Part shown: positions 27,049-35,077 of the stretch, piece after piece
Numbering within the stretch: position 1 is the first letter of the stretch
Layout: every line of letters starts with the position of its first letter
DNA from: Verrucomicrobiales bacterium
GTDB taxonomy: Bacteria > Verrucomicrobiota > Verrucomicrobiia > Limisphaerales > JAYPXF01
DNA: 64,000 bases
Assembly (NCBI GenBank): GCA_002715965.1
Contig: PBAL01000058.1
Location: forward strand, 1 to 64,000
Reading direction: 5' to 3'
Program-made: the position numbers and the translations under genes
The notes under the pieces: model-generated
Database searches by the model: none
The model's input: the letters and a program-made list of their open reading frames with translations, nothing else
Told to the model about the DNA's origin: nothing

Positions 27049-28335
27049 CTACTCCATCAACACGTATGGTTCAAACTCAGCCACCAGATGCGGGGGCACT
27101 TGCACTTTGAGATAGGCCTTTTCGCCGTTGTAATCTTTCTCCAAGACCTGCCCAACCTCGTGGAGGCGCGCCATCACCGCGGAATCCTCGTGGGGAACGG
27201 ACAAGTCGAGACAGCGACGTATCGGGCGAAGAGCCGCGCCAAGTTCTTCAAACAATCCTTCGAAACCCTCCTGCGTCTTTGCGGAAACCGCGAACGAATT
27301 CTCGAAGCGGGCCAGCCATTGATTGGCGTGGCCAGAGCGTTCGAAGAGATCGATCTTGTTGAAGACCAGCAGCGTCGGCTTGTCGTCCGCGCCGATCTCC
27401 TTGAGCACTTCGTTCACGGCGTCGATGTGATGCTCGGCGTGGGGATGGGTGACATCCACGACATGCAAAAGGAGATCGGCCTCGGTGACTTCCTCAAGCG
27501 TCGCCTTGAATGCCTCGACAAGACGATGAGGCAGCTTGCGAATGAAACCCACGGTATCGGACAACAACACGTTTTGGTTTGTCGGCAATTGGAGACGGCG
27601 GGTGGTCGGATCGAGCGTAGCGAACAACTGATCTTCCTGAAGCACCTCGGCTCCGGTCAGTTCATTGAACAAGGTGGACTTCCCGGCGTTCGTGTAACCC
27701 ACCAGTGAAGCCAGCGGCCATTGGTGTCGGCGTCGTCCGCGACGTTGGGTTTCGCGCTGTTTCCGAACGGACTTCAACTCGCGCTCCAGCTTGTCAATGC
27801 GCTCGTTGATCTTCCGGCGATCGACCTCGAGTTGCGATTCGCCTTCGCCCCCGCGCATTCCGATTCCGCCCTTTTGACGTGAAAGATGCGTCCAGTAACC
27901 GGTCAACCTGGGCAGGAGATAACGCAATTGCGCGAGTTCCACCTGCAGCTTGCCTTCTTTCGTCCGGGCGCGGCTGGCGAAGATGTCCAGAATCAGATTG
28001 GTGCGGTCGAGAATCTTGCATTGGAATAACTCCTCAAGATTTCGCGACTGAGCCGGCGATAGTTCGTCATCAAAGATCACCGTGTCGATCTTGAGCGCCT
28101 TGCATTCCCCGGCGATCTCAACCGCCTTGCCGGCTCCGACGAAGGTCGCGGGATTCGGCTTCTCCAATCGCTGCATTGCACTGGCCACCACATCCGCGCC
28201 GGCGGTCTTGGCCAGTTCGGCCAGTTCGTCCAGCGACTCCTCAATGGAGACATCCGTACGCGAGCGAAACTCCGCGCCAACCAGGTAGGTGCGCTCGGTC
28301 TCCTTCTCAGTGACTGTTGAAATCAGCGACTTCAA
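27049..28335 (-). CDS. hflX: Ribosome-associated GTPase HflX
   Basis: HflX binds the 50S subunit and splits stalled ribosomes under stress. The 428-aa protein has the N-terminal HflX domain (about 20-190, with the Gly-rich KGGIGMRGGEGESQLE linker) and a G domain: G1 GYTNAGKSTLFN, G3 LSDTVGFIRKLPH, G4 VFNKIDLF and G5 SAKTQEG. The reading frame begins with TTG at 28335 (MKSLISTVTEKE); no ATG lies near the N terminus. radC follows. The divergent Gfo/Idh gene starts 105 bp away. Confidence 0.94.
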   Translation of the reverse strand: MKSLISTVTEKETERTYLVGAEFRSRTDVSIEESLDELAELAKTAGADVVASAMQRLEKPNPATFVGAGKAVEIAGECKALKIDTVIFDDELSPAQSRNLEELFQCKILDRTNLILDIFASRARTKEGKLQVELAQLRYLLPRLTGYWTHLSRQKGGIGMRGGEGESQLEVDRRKINERIDKLERELKSVRKQRETQRRGRRRHQWPLASLVGYTNAGKSTLFNELTGAEVLQEDQLFATLDPTTRRLQLPTNQNVLLSDTVGFIRKLPHRLVEAFKATLEEVTEADLLLHVVDVTHPHAEHHIDAVNEVLKEIGADDKPTLLVFNKIDLFERSGHANQWLARFENSFAVSAKTQEGFEGLFEELGAALRPIRRCLDLSVPHEDSAVMARLHEVGQVLEKDYNGEKAYLKVQVPPHLVAEFEPYVLME

Positions 28336-28393
28336 AACTCAGGGCGGGCAACGTAACAGGAAAAAACGAAATGCCAAACATCGCTTAATGGCT

Positions 28394-28422
28394 TTGACAA
28401 AGCTTCGCGTTCGTTGTGCGAT
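28394..28422 (+). promoter_or_regulatory. Possible sigma70-type promoter for the Gfo/Idh gene
   Basis: TTGACA (28394-28399) matches the -35 consensus. A 17-bp spacer leads to TGCGAT (28417-28422), a weak -10. The ATG follows 18 bp later, giving a short leader. The poor -10 makes this tentative. Confidence 0.3.
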
Positions 28423-28440
28423 TCCGGCCAGCTAATCACC

Positions 28441-29469
28441 ATGAAAAAATACAACGTCGGAGTTATCGGCTACGGCTGGGTCGCCAGCGCACACATCCCT
28501 TCCATCAACGACACCACGCAGGGGCAGGTCACCGCGATTTGTTCCTCGCGCAAGCTGGATGCTGACGCGGTAAGCGCCGAGCACGGTGGCAACATTAAAG
28601 TCTACAACGACGTCAACAAACTGCTGAAGGATCCGGATATCGACGTGATTTCCATCTGTAGTTACCCGAGCCTGCACCGCAAACATTTTGTAGACGCGGC
28701 CAAGGCGGGCAAACACATCATCGTTGAGAAACCCCTCGCCATGACCGAGAGGGACGTCAGCGCCATGGAAGTCGCTGCGAAGAAGCACAAGGTGAAGACC
28801 TGCGTCTGCTTTGAGTGCCGCTGGTCCAGCCAGTTCCTCACCACCAAGGCGATGATCGATCAAGGACTGCTCGGCAAAATTCACTATGGTGAAGTGGACT
28901 ACTATCACGGCATTGGTCCCTGGTACGGACAGTTTCGCTGGAACATCAAGAAGAAGGACGGGGGAAGTTCACTCCTCACGGCAGGTTGTCACGCACTTGA
29001 CGCACTGCTGCTCTGCATGGACAGCCCGGTGACTGAAGTCACCAGCTACGACACCAAGTCCAAGAGCAAGATCTTCAAGCCCTACGAATACACGACCAGC
29101 AGCGTTTCCATCCTGAAGTTCAAGAACGGCGCTGTCGGGAAATGCTCGGCGATCGTTGATTGTCTGCAGCCCTACTATTTCCACACACATCTGGTTGGCA
29201 GTGAAGGCAGTTTGCTGGACAACAAGTTCCACAGCATGAAGCTTGGCGGCCTGGACAAGAACGCCTGGAGCGAGACTTCGATGAAAATGCTGGATTCGGG
29301 CGATGTGTCCGATCATCCGTACACCACGCAGTTCCAGGCCTTCTTCGACGCGATTGACAAGGGCAAGGACATGTCGCTCACCAGCATCTCGGATGCAGCC
29401 GCATCTCATCGCGTGATGTTTGCAGCGGACAAATCCGCGAGCACCGGCAAGCCGGTCAAGCTCCGCTAA
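28441..29469 (+). CDS. Gfo/Idh/MocA family NAD(P)-dependent oxidoreductase
   Basis: A 342-aa cytoplasmic dehydrogenase. The Rossmann motif VGVIGYGWVASAH is at the N terminus, the family signature EKPLAMTERDVSAME (with the conserved EKP lysine) near residue 100, and GSSLLTAGCHALDALL around the catalytic His region. Members oxidise sugars, inositols or bile pigments. The PIG-L deacetylase gene starts 13 bp downstream, so the two probably act in one pathway, perhaps on an amino sugar. The ATG at 28441 fits the Rossmann start. It has no Tat signal, unlike the paralogue at 59434-60741. Confidence 0.9.
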   Translation: MKKYNVGVIGYGWVASAHIPSINDTTQGQVTAICSSRKLDADAVSAEHGGNIKVYNDVNKLLKDPDIDVISICSYPSLHRKHFVDAAKAGKHIIVEKPLAMTERDVSAMEVAAKKHKVKTCVCFECRWSSQFLTTKAMIDQGLLGKIHYGEVDYYHGIGPWYGQFRWNIKKKDGGSSLLTAGCHALDALLLCMDSPVTEVTSYDTKSKSKIFKPYEYTTSSVSILKFKNGAVGKCSAIVDCLQPYYFHTHLVGSEGSLLDNKFHSMKLGGLDKNAWSETSMKMLDSGDVSDHPYTTQFQAFFDAIDKGKDMSLTSISDAAASHRVMFAADKSASTGKPVKLR

Positions 29470-29482
29470 GCCAGCGCCGAAA

Positions 29483-30310
29483 ATGGCAGCGAAGAAAAAA
29501 CGCGCAAAGCCGGTCGCGGCAAAGCCAAAGGTGGCGATTGCGATCGCAGCGCATCCCGACGACATCGAATTCCAATTTGCCGGAACGCTGCTCCTTCTAC
29601 GCAAAGCAGGTTGGGAGACGCATTACTGGAACCTCTCCACCGGCAATTGCGGCAGCCTCGAAATGGATCCGGTGGAAACTGCGCGCGTGCGACGGCAGGA
29701 GGCGCAAAATGCCGCGCGAATTCTAGACTCCGTCTGGCATCCTCCGATCTGCAATGACCTTGAGGTCATGTACGATGTGTCCACGCTTCGTCGTGTCGCG
29801 GGATTGATCCGCAAGGTGCAGCCCACGATCGTTCTGACTCATTCTCCACAAGACTACATGGAGGATCACATGAATGTTTCACGTCTCGCCGTGACCGGCG
29901 CCTTCGCTCATGGCATGCCCAACTTCTGTTCCACGCCCCAGGCCTCGACCTATGAAGGCGACGTGACGGTCTATCATGGCATGCCCCATGGCCTGATGGA
30001 TGGGTTGCGTAAGAAAATCGTTCCCGGCGCCTACGTGAATACGACTTCCGTGCATCAGACGAAGATGGACAGCCTGGCTGCGCATGAATGCCAGCAAGGT
30101 TGGCTGGATGCGAGCCAGGGGCTCAATTCCTACCTGCAGACCTGCGAGGATATGAGCCGTGAACTTGGTCGCCGTTCCAAGAAGTTTCGCTATGCCGAAG
30201 GTTGGCGCCGGCATTCACATCTGGGGTTTTGCGCCGAGGACGCCGATCCGTTGCGTGATGCGTTGGGGAGAAAGTTCATGGTAAACAAGGAATACGAGAA
30301 GAGCCTGTAG
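29483..30310 (+). CDS. PIG-L family (LmbE-like) deacetylase
   Basis: A 275-aa zinc-dependent N-deacetylase of the GlcNAc-PI deacetylase/MshB/BshB fold. The AHPDDIEFQFAGTL motif supplies two zinc ligands and the catalytic Asp; the third ligand lies in the DYMEDHMNVSRL region. A lysine-rich N-terminal extension precedes the fold. Start chosen at ATG 29483, because an upstream frame overlaps the Gfo/Idh gene. Likely substrates are N-acetylated sugars; pairing with the oxidoreductase supports amino-sugar metabolism. Confidence 0.88.
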   Translation: MAAKKKRAKPVAAKPKVAIAIAAHPDDIEFQFAGTLLLLRKAGWETHYWNLSTGNCGSLEMDPVETARVRRQEAQNAARILDSVWHPPICNDLEVMYDVSTLRRVAGLIRKVQPTIVLTHSPQDYMEDHMNVSRLAVTGAFAHGMPNFCSTPQASTYEGDVTVYHGMPHGLMDGLRKKIVPGAYVNTTSVHQTKMDSLAAHECQQGWLDASQGLNSYLQTCEDMSRELGRRSKKFRYAEGWRRHSHLGFCAEDADPLRDALGRKFMVNKEYEKSL

Positions 30311-30385
30311 CAGCGGACGCGAGCGGGCAGATCCAAGTATACGGCGCCCGGACTCGGCTCGCTCGTCGAACACGCTCCGAGCGCG

Positions 30386-30907
30386 TCACTCCCCGTATCC
30401 CAGCTTCTTCAGCTTTTCCAACTTTGGTGGGATGGCGAACTGGCAGTATCCATTTCCCGGATTCCGGTTGAAGTAATCCTGATGGTATTCTTCGGCTGGC
30501 CAGAATCTTTCTTTCGGCACAATCTGGGTGACGATCGGGTCCGTGTGTTTCTCCTGCGCTGACTTCATCGCCTCTTCGGCAATGTGTTTCTGTTCGTCGT
30601 CAGCGTAAAAGATCGCTGAACGATATTGGGTTCCCACGTCATTCCCCTGGCGATTCAGCGTCGTTGGGTCGTGGACGGTGAAGAAGATCTCCAGCAGTTG
30701 TTTTACCGCGGCTTTCTCCGGATCAAACGTGATGCGGATTACCTCCGCGTGATCTGTGTTTCCCTGGCAGATCTGTTCATACGTCGGGTTCTCCGTCGTC
30801 CCGCCCATGTAACCGGAGACGACCTTTTCCACACCGGGAACGCGCAGATAAACCGCTTCCACACACCAGAAACAACCGCCCGCAAGCGTAAGATCCTGCA
30901 AAGTCAT
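30386..30907 (-). CDS. msrA: Peptide methionine (S)-S-oxide reductase
   Basis: MsrA reduces methionine-S-sulfoxide in proteins using thioredoxin. The 173-aa sequence has the active site GGCFWC near the N terminus (catalytic Cys12), the GYMGGTTENPTYEQICQGNT stretch, and the YHQDYFNRNPGNGYC end with a likely resolving Cys. It appears to be a single-gene unit converging with the PIG-L gene. Confidence 0.96.
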   Translation of the reverse strand: MTLQDLTLAGGCFWCVEAVYLRVPGVEKVVSGYMGGTTENPTYEQICQGNTDHAEVIRITFDPEKAAVKQLLEIFFTVHDPTTLNRQGNDVGTQYRSAIFYADDEQKHIAEEAMKSAQEKHTDPIVTQIVPKERFWPAEEYHQDYFNRNPGNGYCQFAIPPKLEKLKKLGYGE

Positions 30908-31168
30908 ACGTTGAGTGTAGGTCAGCCGCCCCGCCTGTCAAAAGCGATGGACCTCGCAGAGCCGAAGTAGCCCCTCATTAGCCGGTTACATGTTCATATA
31001 CCTCGGAGAATGCATATTTCGAAATCGGTTCGGCGATTGGCCGAGGGCTGGTCCAGAATTGGAGCGGCGATCATCGGTCGGCAAACCACTACAAGCCGAT
31101 GGCGCTCCACGAGGTTTCCAAACTCGCCTTGGTTAATCGGAAGTTGAAACTTGGAGTTTCCCAACCCT

Positions 31169-32290
31169 CTACTCGGGCCAGTTTTCCATGAACCCGATAA
31201 GTTCCAGCACCGTGGGCGCGCGTCCGTTGCGGACGTAATAGCCGCTGGTGGAAACGCCACATAGGACGCTTTGCTCGTTGTTCAGTCCGAGCAGTTGGCC
31301 GAGACAGAAGCCGGCATTGAAGTGATCGCCGGCTCCGGTCGTGATGACGGGTTTTTCAATGAACGGCCCGTCCACCACTGCAACTTCGCCATCGGAGATT
31401 GCCAGGGCATATCGCACAGGATGAACCACCAGGGTCTCAACCTTGATCTTCGCGGTGATGTCTTTCATCAGCGCGGAGATCCCTTCCGCGTCCGCGGCGT
31501 GCTTGGGAACGCCAAGGACTTCACCGATCTCGAAGGCCTCTTTCTCGTTCAGTCCGAGAATCACGTCGAAGTAGTCGCCGAATTTCTCGATCAAATCGAG
31601 GGCGCGCCGAATGTCTTTCTTGGTGCGCTTTTCGGGATCAGCCAGGTCGAAGAAAATCTTGCGACGGCTCTTGGGCCGGTCGGCGCAGATTTCCGACAGG
31701 ACACGTTCCCAGATGTCGCTCATGTACGGAATCATCGTCCAATTCACGAAACCGACCAGGCTGCAGCTCATGATCTTGGCACTTAGCTGTTGTCTGCCAA
31801 AGCGATCCACGAGCGTGGTCCAGGTCACGTCCGTGAGTGGGGAAAGAAGTGATGCGAGGATTTTTCCGTCGTTGAACTCCAGCGCGTTGGTGTGAGCGGC
31901 GAGCCCGATGGAATGCACTTCGGCGCGCTTGGTGAATTCGTCGAACACCGGATGGATGTTCGGGTAGCCAAGCGTGCCCAGGTAGGTGACATGCATTCCG
32001 AATTTTGCGAGGGCGTTCGCCATGATCGGGCCGTTGCCACCGATCTTGGTGCGATGCGAGACCAGTTCGATGTTTGTGCTGCGGCCTGTGGCATCCGCAA
32101 TGCGCTGGGAAAAGTCGGTGATGGTCGGGATGCGCGAGAAGCGTATTGCATCCTGCCGCTGATCGACGACGTGGATGATGTCGTCGACAAAACCGTCGAG
32201 TCCGACGAAGGCGGTCAGTTGTCCGACGTGCGGACGGTGGTTCTCCAGCAGCTTCGCGCATGCGGTGCGCAGTTCAGGCGTGTTGGCCAT
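31169..32290 (-). CDS. PfkB family carbohydrate kinase
   Basis: A 373-aa ribokinase-like kinase. The N-terminal sugar-binding part includes KIGGNGPIMANALAKFG. The C-terminal signature ITTGAGDHFNAGFCLG gives the anion hole and the catalytic Asp (GAGD), and GLNEKEAFEIG is typical. The protein is longer than ribokinase, and the substrate cannot be told from sequence. It begins 7 bp after parB, so it is likely co-transcribed with it. That pairing is odd, since parB usually neighbours parA. Confidence 0.88.
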   Translation of the reverse strand: MANTPELRTACAKLLENHRPHVGQLTAFVGLDGFVDDIIHVVDQRQDAIRFSRIPTITDFSQRIADATGRSTNIELVSHRTKIGGNGPIMANALAKFGMHVTYLGTLGYPNIHPVFDEFTKRAEVHSIGLAAHTNALEFNDGKILASLLSPLTDVTWTTLVDRFGRQQLSAKIMSCSLVGFVNWTMIPYMSDIWERVLSEICADRPKSRRKIFFDLADPEKRTKKDIRRALDLIEKFGDYFDVILGLNEKEAFEIGEVLGVPKHAADAEGISALMKDITAKIKVETLVVHPVRYALAISDGEVAVVDGPFIEKPVITTGAGDHFNAGFCLGQLLGLNNEQSVLCGVSTSGYYVRNGRAPTVLELIGFMENWPE

Positions 32291-32297
32291 TTCTAGT

Positions 32298-33188
32298 TTA
32301 CTCGGCGTTGACGCCGAGTAGTTGCATCACGCGCTCAAGATCTTCGTCATTGAAGAACTTGATCTCCACACTTCCCTTGCCCTGCCGGTACTTCAGGTTC
32401 ACTTTCGTGCCAAGATGTTCCCGCAGCTTGTTCTCCAAATCCGTTATGTGCGGATCAACGACCGGCGCGACGCTGGCCCCAGCAGTGGACGCATCGTTGC
32501 CGGGTTTGGAAAGTTGTGAGACCAGTTTTTCGGTCTGGCGAACATTCAAGTTGGCGCGCAGGACCTTGTCCGCAGCGAGCATTTGTTGTTCGCCGTCGGG
32601 CAGGCCAAGAATCACCTTTGCATGGCCGACAGACAGGCGGTTGTTCCGGATGTGATTCTGGATTTCCGGTGCCAGTCGCAGAAGCCGCATGGCATTCGCG
32701 ACGGTGGCCCGGTTCTTGCCGACCTTTGCCGCAACGGCTTCCTGGGTGAGTTCAAATTTGCGGATGAGTTCCGAGTAGCCGAGTGCTTCTTCGATCGGAT
32801 TCAGGTTCTCGCGCTGGAGGTTTTCGATAAGGGCGAGTTCGAGAACCTTGCGGTCATCCGCTTCGCGCACAATGATCGGCACTTCCAGCAATCCGGCTGT
32901 TCGGGCTGCGCGCCAACGACGTTCGCCGGCAATCAATTCGAAGATGTCGCCCTGTTCGCGAACAATCAACGGCTGCACGATGCCCTGCGCCTTGATGGAC
33001 TCGGCAAGTTCCTGGATCGCCTCATCGGAAAAGTCCTTGCGCGGCTGAAAGGGACAGGGGCGGACGCGATCGAGCGCCATCATCCGCACGGCCTCGCCGG
33101 ATTCGATCATCGGATCCGGCGCAGAACCAGATGCACCGCTCCCGCCGAGCAGCGCACTCAATCCTCTTCCCAACACAGGTTTCGCCAT
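32298..33188 (-). CDS. parB: Chromosome-partitioning protein ParB
   Basis: A 296-aa ParB/Spo0J CTPase that loads on parS and spreads. The N terminus GRGLSALLGG is the usual ParA-interacting start. Further motifs are VRPCPFQPRKDF, the CTP-binding GERRWRAARTAGL, ENLQRENLNPIEEALGY and a helix-turn-helix (LTQEAVAAKVGKNRATVANA). A C-terminal dimerisation region follows. No parA lies upstream on this strand; the next upstream gene (33326) is divergent. No confident parS was found in the window. Confidence 0.95.
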   Translation of the reverse strand: MAKPVLGRGLSALLGGSGASGSAPDPMIESGEAVRMMALDRVRPCPFQPRKDFSDEAIQELAESIKAQGIVQPLIVREQGDIFELIAGERRWRAARTAGLLEVPIIVREADDRKVLELALIENLQRENLNPIEEALGYSELIRKFELTQEAVAAKVGKNRATVANAMRLLRLAPEIQNHIRNNRLSVGHAKVILGLPDGEQQMLAADKVLRANLNVRQTEKLVSQLSKPGNDASTAGASVAPVVDPHITDLENKLREHLGTKVNLKYRQGKGSVEIKFFNDEDLERVMQLLGVNAE

Positions 33189-33325
33189 GCGCAGAGGGTG
33201 TGCAACGGCATCGGCCTTGTCCAGATTGGATTGGAAACGATTGTCGGCCCGCGCCCACCATCTCCCAACTTCTATCTTCCAACTTCAAACTCCCATCTTC
33301 CACCACCATCCGCTATGAAGAGGCA

Positions 33326-33574
33326 ATGACAGAGATCGAGCAGAGAATCCTGAGCGCGTTGCTGGACATGGAGCAGGCATTGGCGAACATCCAGACGGCC
33401 AAGCCCAAGCCCAATCTGCTTGAGCACTTTGAGAAGATTGAATACCTGACCGGCGAACTGCCGCGGGGCACGGATCGGGACCTGCTGCATTACCTGCACA
33501 AGAAGAGCTACGAGAAAGCGCGGCTGCACCTGCAAGGTCGCGCGGCTGAGAACGCCGAGGGAACCTGTCGCTGA
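33326..33574 (+). CDS. Small hypothetical protein upstream of mnmE
   Basis: An 82-aa, mostly helical protein: TEIEQRILSALLDMEQALAN, then NLLEHFEKIEYLTGELPRGT and a basic end. It starts at ATG 33326 and stops 2 bp before the TTG start of mnmE, so translation is probably coupled. I do not recognise a family. The sequence has no membrane helix or cysteines of note apart from one near the C terminus. The composition looks like a true gene. A role with MnmE is only suggested by position. Confidence 0.7.
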   Translation: MTEIEQRILSALLDMEQALANIQTAKPKPNLLEHFEKIEYLTGELPRGTDRDLLHYLHKKSYEKARLHLQGRAAENAEGTCR

Positions 33575-33576
33575 AC

Positions 33577-34935
33577 TTGAGCGACTTCGACACCATCGCG
33601 GCGATTGCCACTCCCGTCGGCGAGGCGGGCCTGGCGGTCATTCGTGTATCCGGGCGCCAGGCGATCGAAGTGGTGGGAGCGTGTTTCAAGACCGGCACGG
33701 AGCTGAACACCGCGGATTCACACACGCTGCACTACGGCCACATTGAGCAGGATGGCAAACGGGTGGACGAAGTCATGGTCGCCTTGATGCTTGCGCCAAA
33801 GACCTTCACCCGGGAAGACGTGGTGGAGATCACCTGCCACGGGGGAATGCTCACCACGCGTCTCGTTCTTGAAGCCACTTTGGCCAGCGGCGCGCGGCTT
33901 GCCGAACCGGGCGAGTTCACCAAGCGCGCATTCCTGAATGGCCGCTTGGATCTGGCGCAGGCCGAAGCGGTAGCCGACCTGATTCATTCGCGCACCGAAC
34001 TCGCGCTCGATGCGGCCAATGAACAATTGGCTGGCAGACTCTCACGCCGCATCGAAGAACTTCGCGAAGACCTGCTCAAGACGCTTGCCCACGTGGAGGC
34101 GCATATTGATTTTCCCGATGAAGACATTGCGCCCGACACCATGTCGCAGTTGATTGGTCGCTTGGAGAAAGGGGTTGCCTTCATGGACGAGCTGTTGAAG
34201 ACCGCTCGTGAGGGACAGATTCTTCGACGTGGCATTCGCGCCGCGATTGTCGGGCGCCCCAATGCCGGCAAGTCCAGCCTTCTCAATCAACTGCTCGGAC
34301 ACGAACGTGCCATTGTCTCCACGATCGCCGGCACGACGCGTGACACGATTGAAGAGACCGCGAATATCCGAGGGTTACCCGTCATCTTTGTGGACACGGC
34401 CGGCTTGCGAGAAACGGGTGATGAAATCGAGCAGGAAGGCATCCGGCGCAGCCACGAAGCCTGGCGCAACGCGGAGCTGATTCTCCATGTGCTCGACAAC
34501 AGCAAGGCGCTGACTGAAGAGGATGAACGCTATCTGAACCAGTTCGCCGATTCGCCGCGTCTGCTGGTTCGGAACAAGATCGACCTGGAAGCACACCTTG
34601 ATCTGGGCGACCAGGCCGCTGAATCACTCGGCGCTTGCTGCACGAACGGCCAGGGAATTGAAGAACTGAAAGGCGCGATCAAGGACAAGGTATGGTCCGG
34701 GCAGATCACCTCCGAGAATCTCCAACTCATGATCAACTCACGGCACCAGGACGCATTGCGCCGCGCCCGGGAAGCCACAATCAAGACGATTCACGCTCTC
34801 AAGCAAGACCTCACCCTTGAGCTCGCCGCGATGGATCTGCACATCGCCGTCAACGCTGTTGGAGAGATCGTCGGCAAGACCTCGACTGAAGACCTTTTGG
34901 ACAAGGTGTTCAGCCAGTTCTGCATCGGCAAGTAA
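33577..34935 (+). CDS. mnmE: tRNA uridine-5-carboxymethylaminomethyl modification GTPase
   Basis: MnmE, with MnmG, modifies the wobble uridine of several tRNAs. The 452-aa protein has the folate-binding N-terminal domain (about 1-118), helical domain, and an inserted G domain (about 215-375): G1 VGRPNAGKSS, G2 with TIAGTTRDTIEE, G3 FVDTAGLRE and G4 VRNKIDLE. It ends in the conserved FSQFCIGK with the essential Cys. The start is TTG at 33577, 2 bp after the upstream small gene. The GTPase and CIGK motifs are complete. Confidence 0.97.
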   Translation: MSDFDTIAAIATPVGEAGLAVIRVSGRQAIEVVGACFKTGTELNTADSHTLHYGHIEQDGKRVDEVMVALMLAPKTFTREDVVEITCHGGMLTTRLVLEATLASGARLAEPGEFTKRAFLNGRLDLAQAEAVADLIHSRTELALDAANEQLAGRLSRRIEELREDLLKTLAHVEAHIDFPDEDIAPDTMSQLIGRLEKGVAFMDELLKTAREGQILRRGIRAAIVGRPNAGKSSLLNQLLGHERAIVSTIAGTTRDTIEETANIRGLPVIFVDTAGLRETGDEIEQEGIRRSHEAWRNAELILHVLDNSKALTEEDERYLNQFADSPRLLVRNKIDLEAHLDLGDQAAESLGACCTNGQGIEELKGAIKDKVWSGQITSENLQLMINSRHQDALRRAREATIKTIHALKQDLTLELAAMDLHIAVNAVGEIVGKTSTEDLLDKVFSQFCIGK

Positions 34936-35077
34936 TTGCCCTGTCAAATCGCGGTACAGACAGAGGGCGGCCAAATTGCGCAATCCCATTCAGCCAGCTC
35001 AAAACCTGCGCGAGTCTTCGCAGGATTTCAGCCATTGCAGTCCCCAACCCGCTTCGGCACTATCCGCGCCGATTCTC

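Noticed and set aside
29874-29895. TGTTTCACGT, resembling the left half of a ParB-binding parS site
   Set aside because: The right half does not match the 16-bp palindrome, it lies inside the PIG-L gene, and a half match of ten bases is weak.
30911-31168. Possible tRNA in the region between msrA and the PfkB gene
   Set aside because: No cloverleaf or conserved T-loop sequence could be assembled.
30994-31260. Small open frames here and elsewhere (for example 8168-8431 and 58861-59052)
   Set aside because: Composition is not protein-like, no start or neighbour support, and several overlap better genes.
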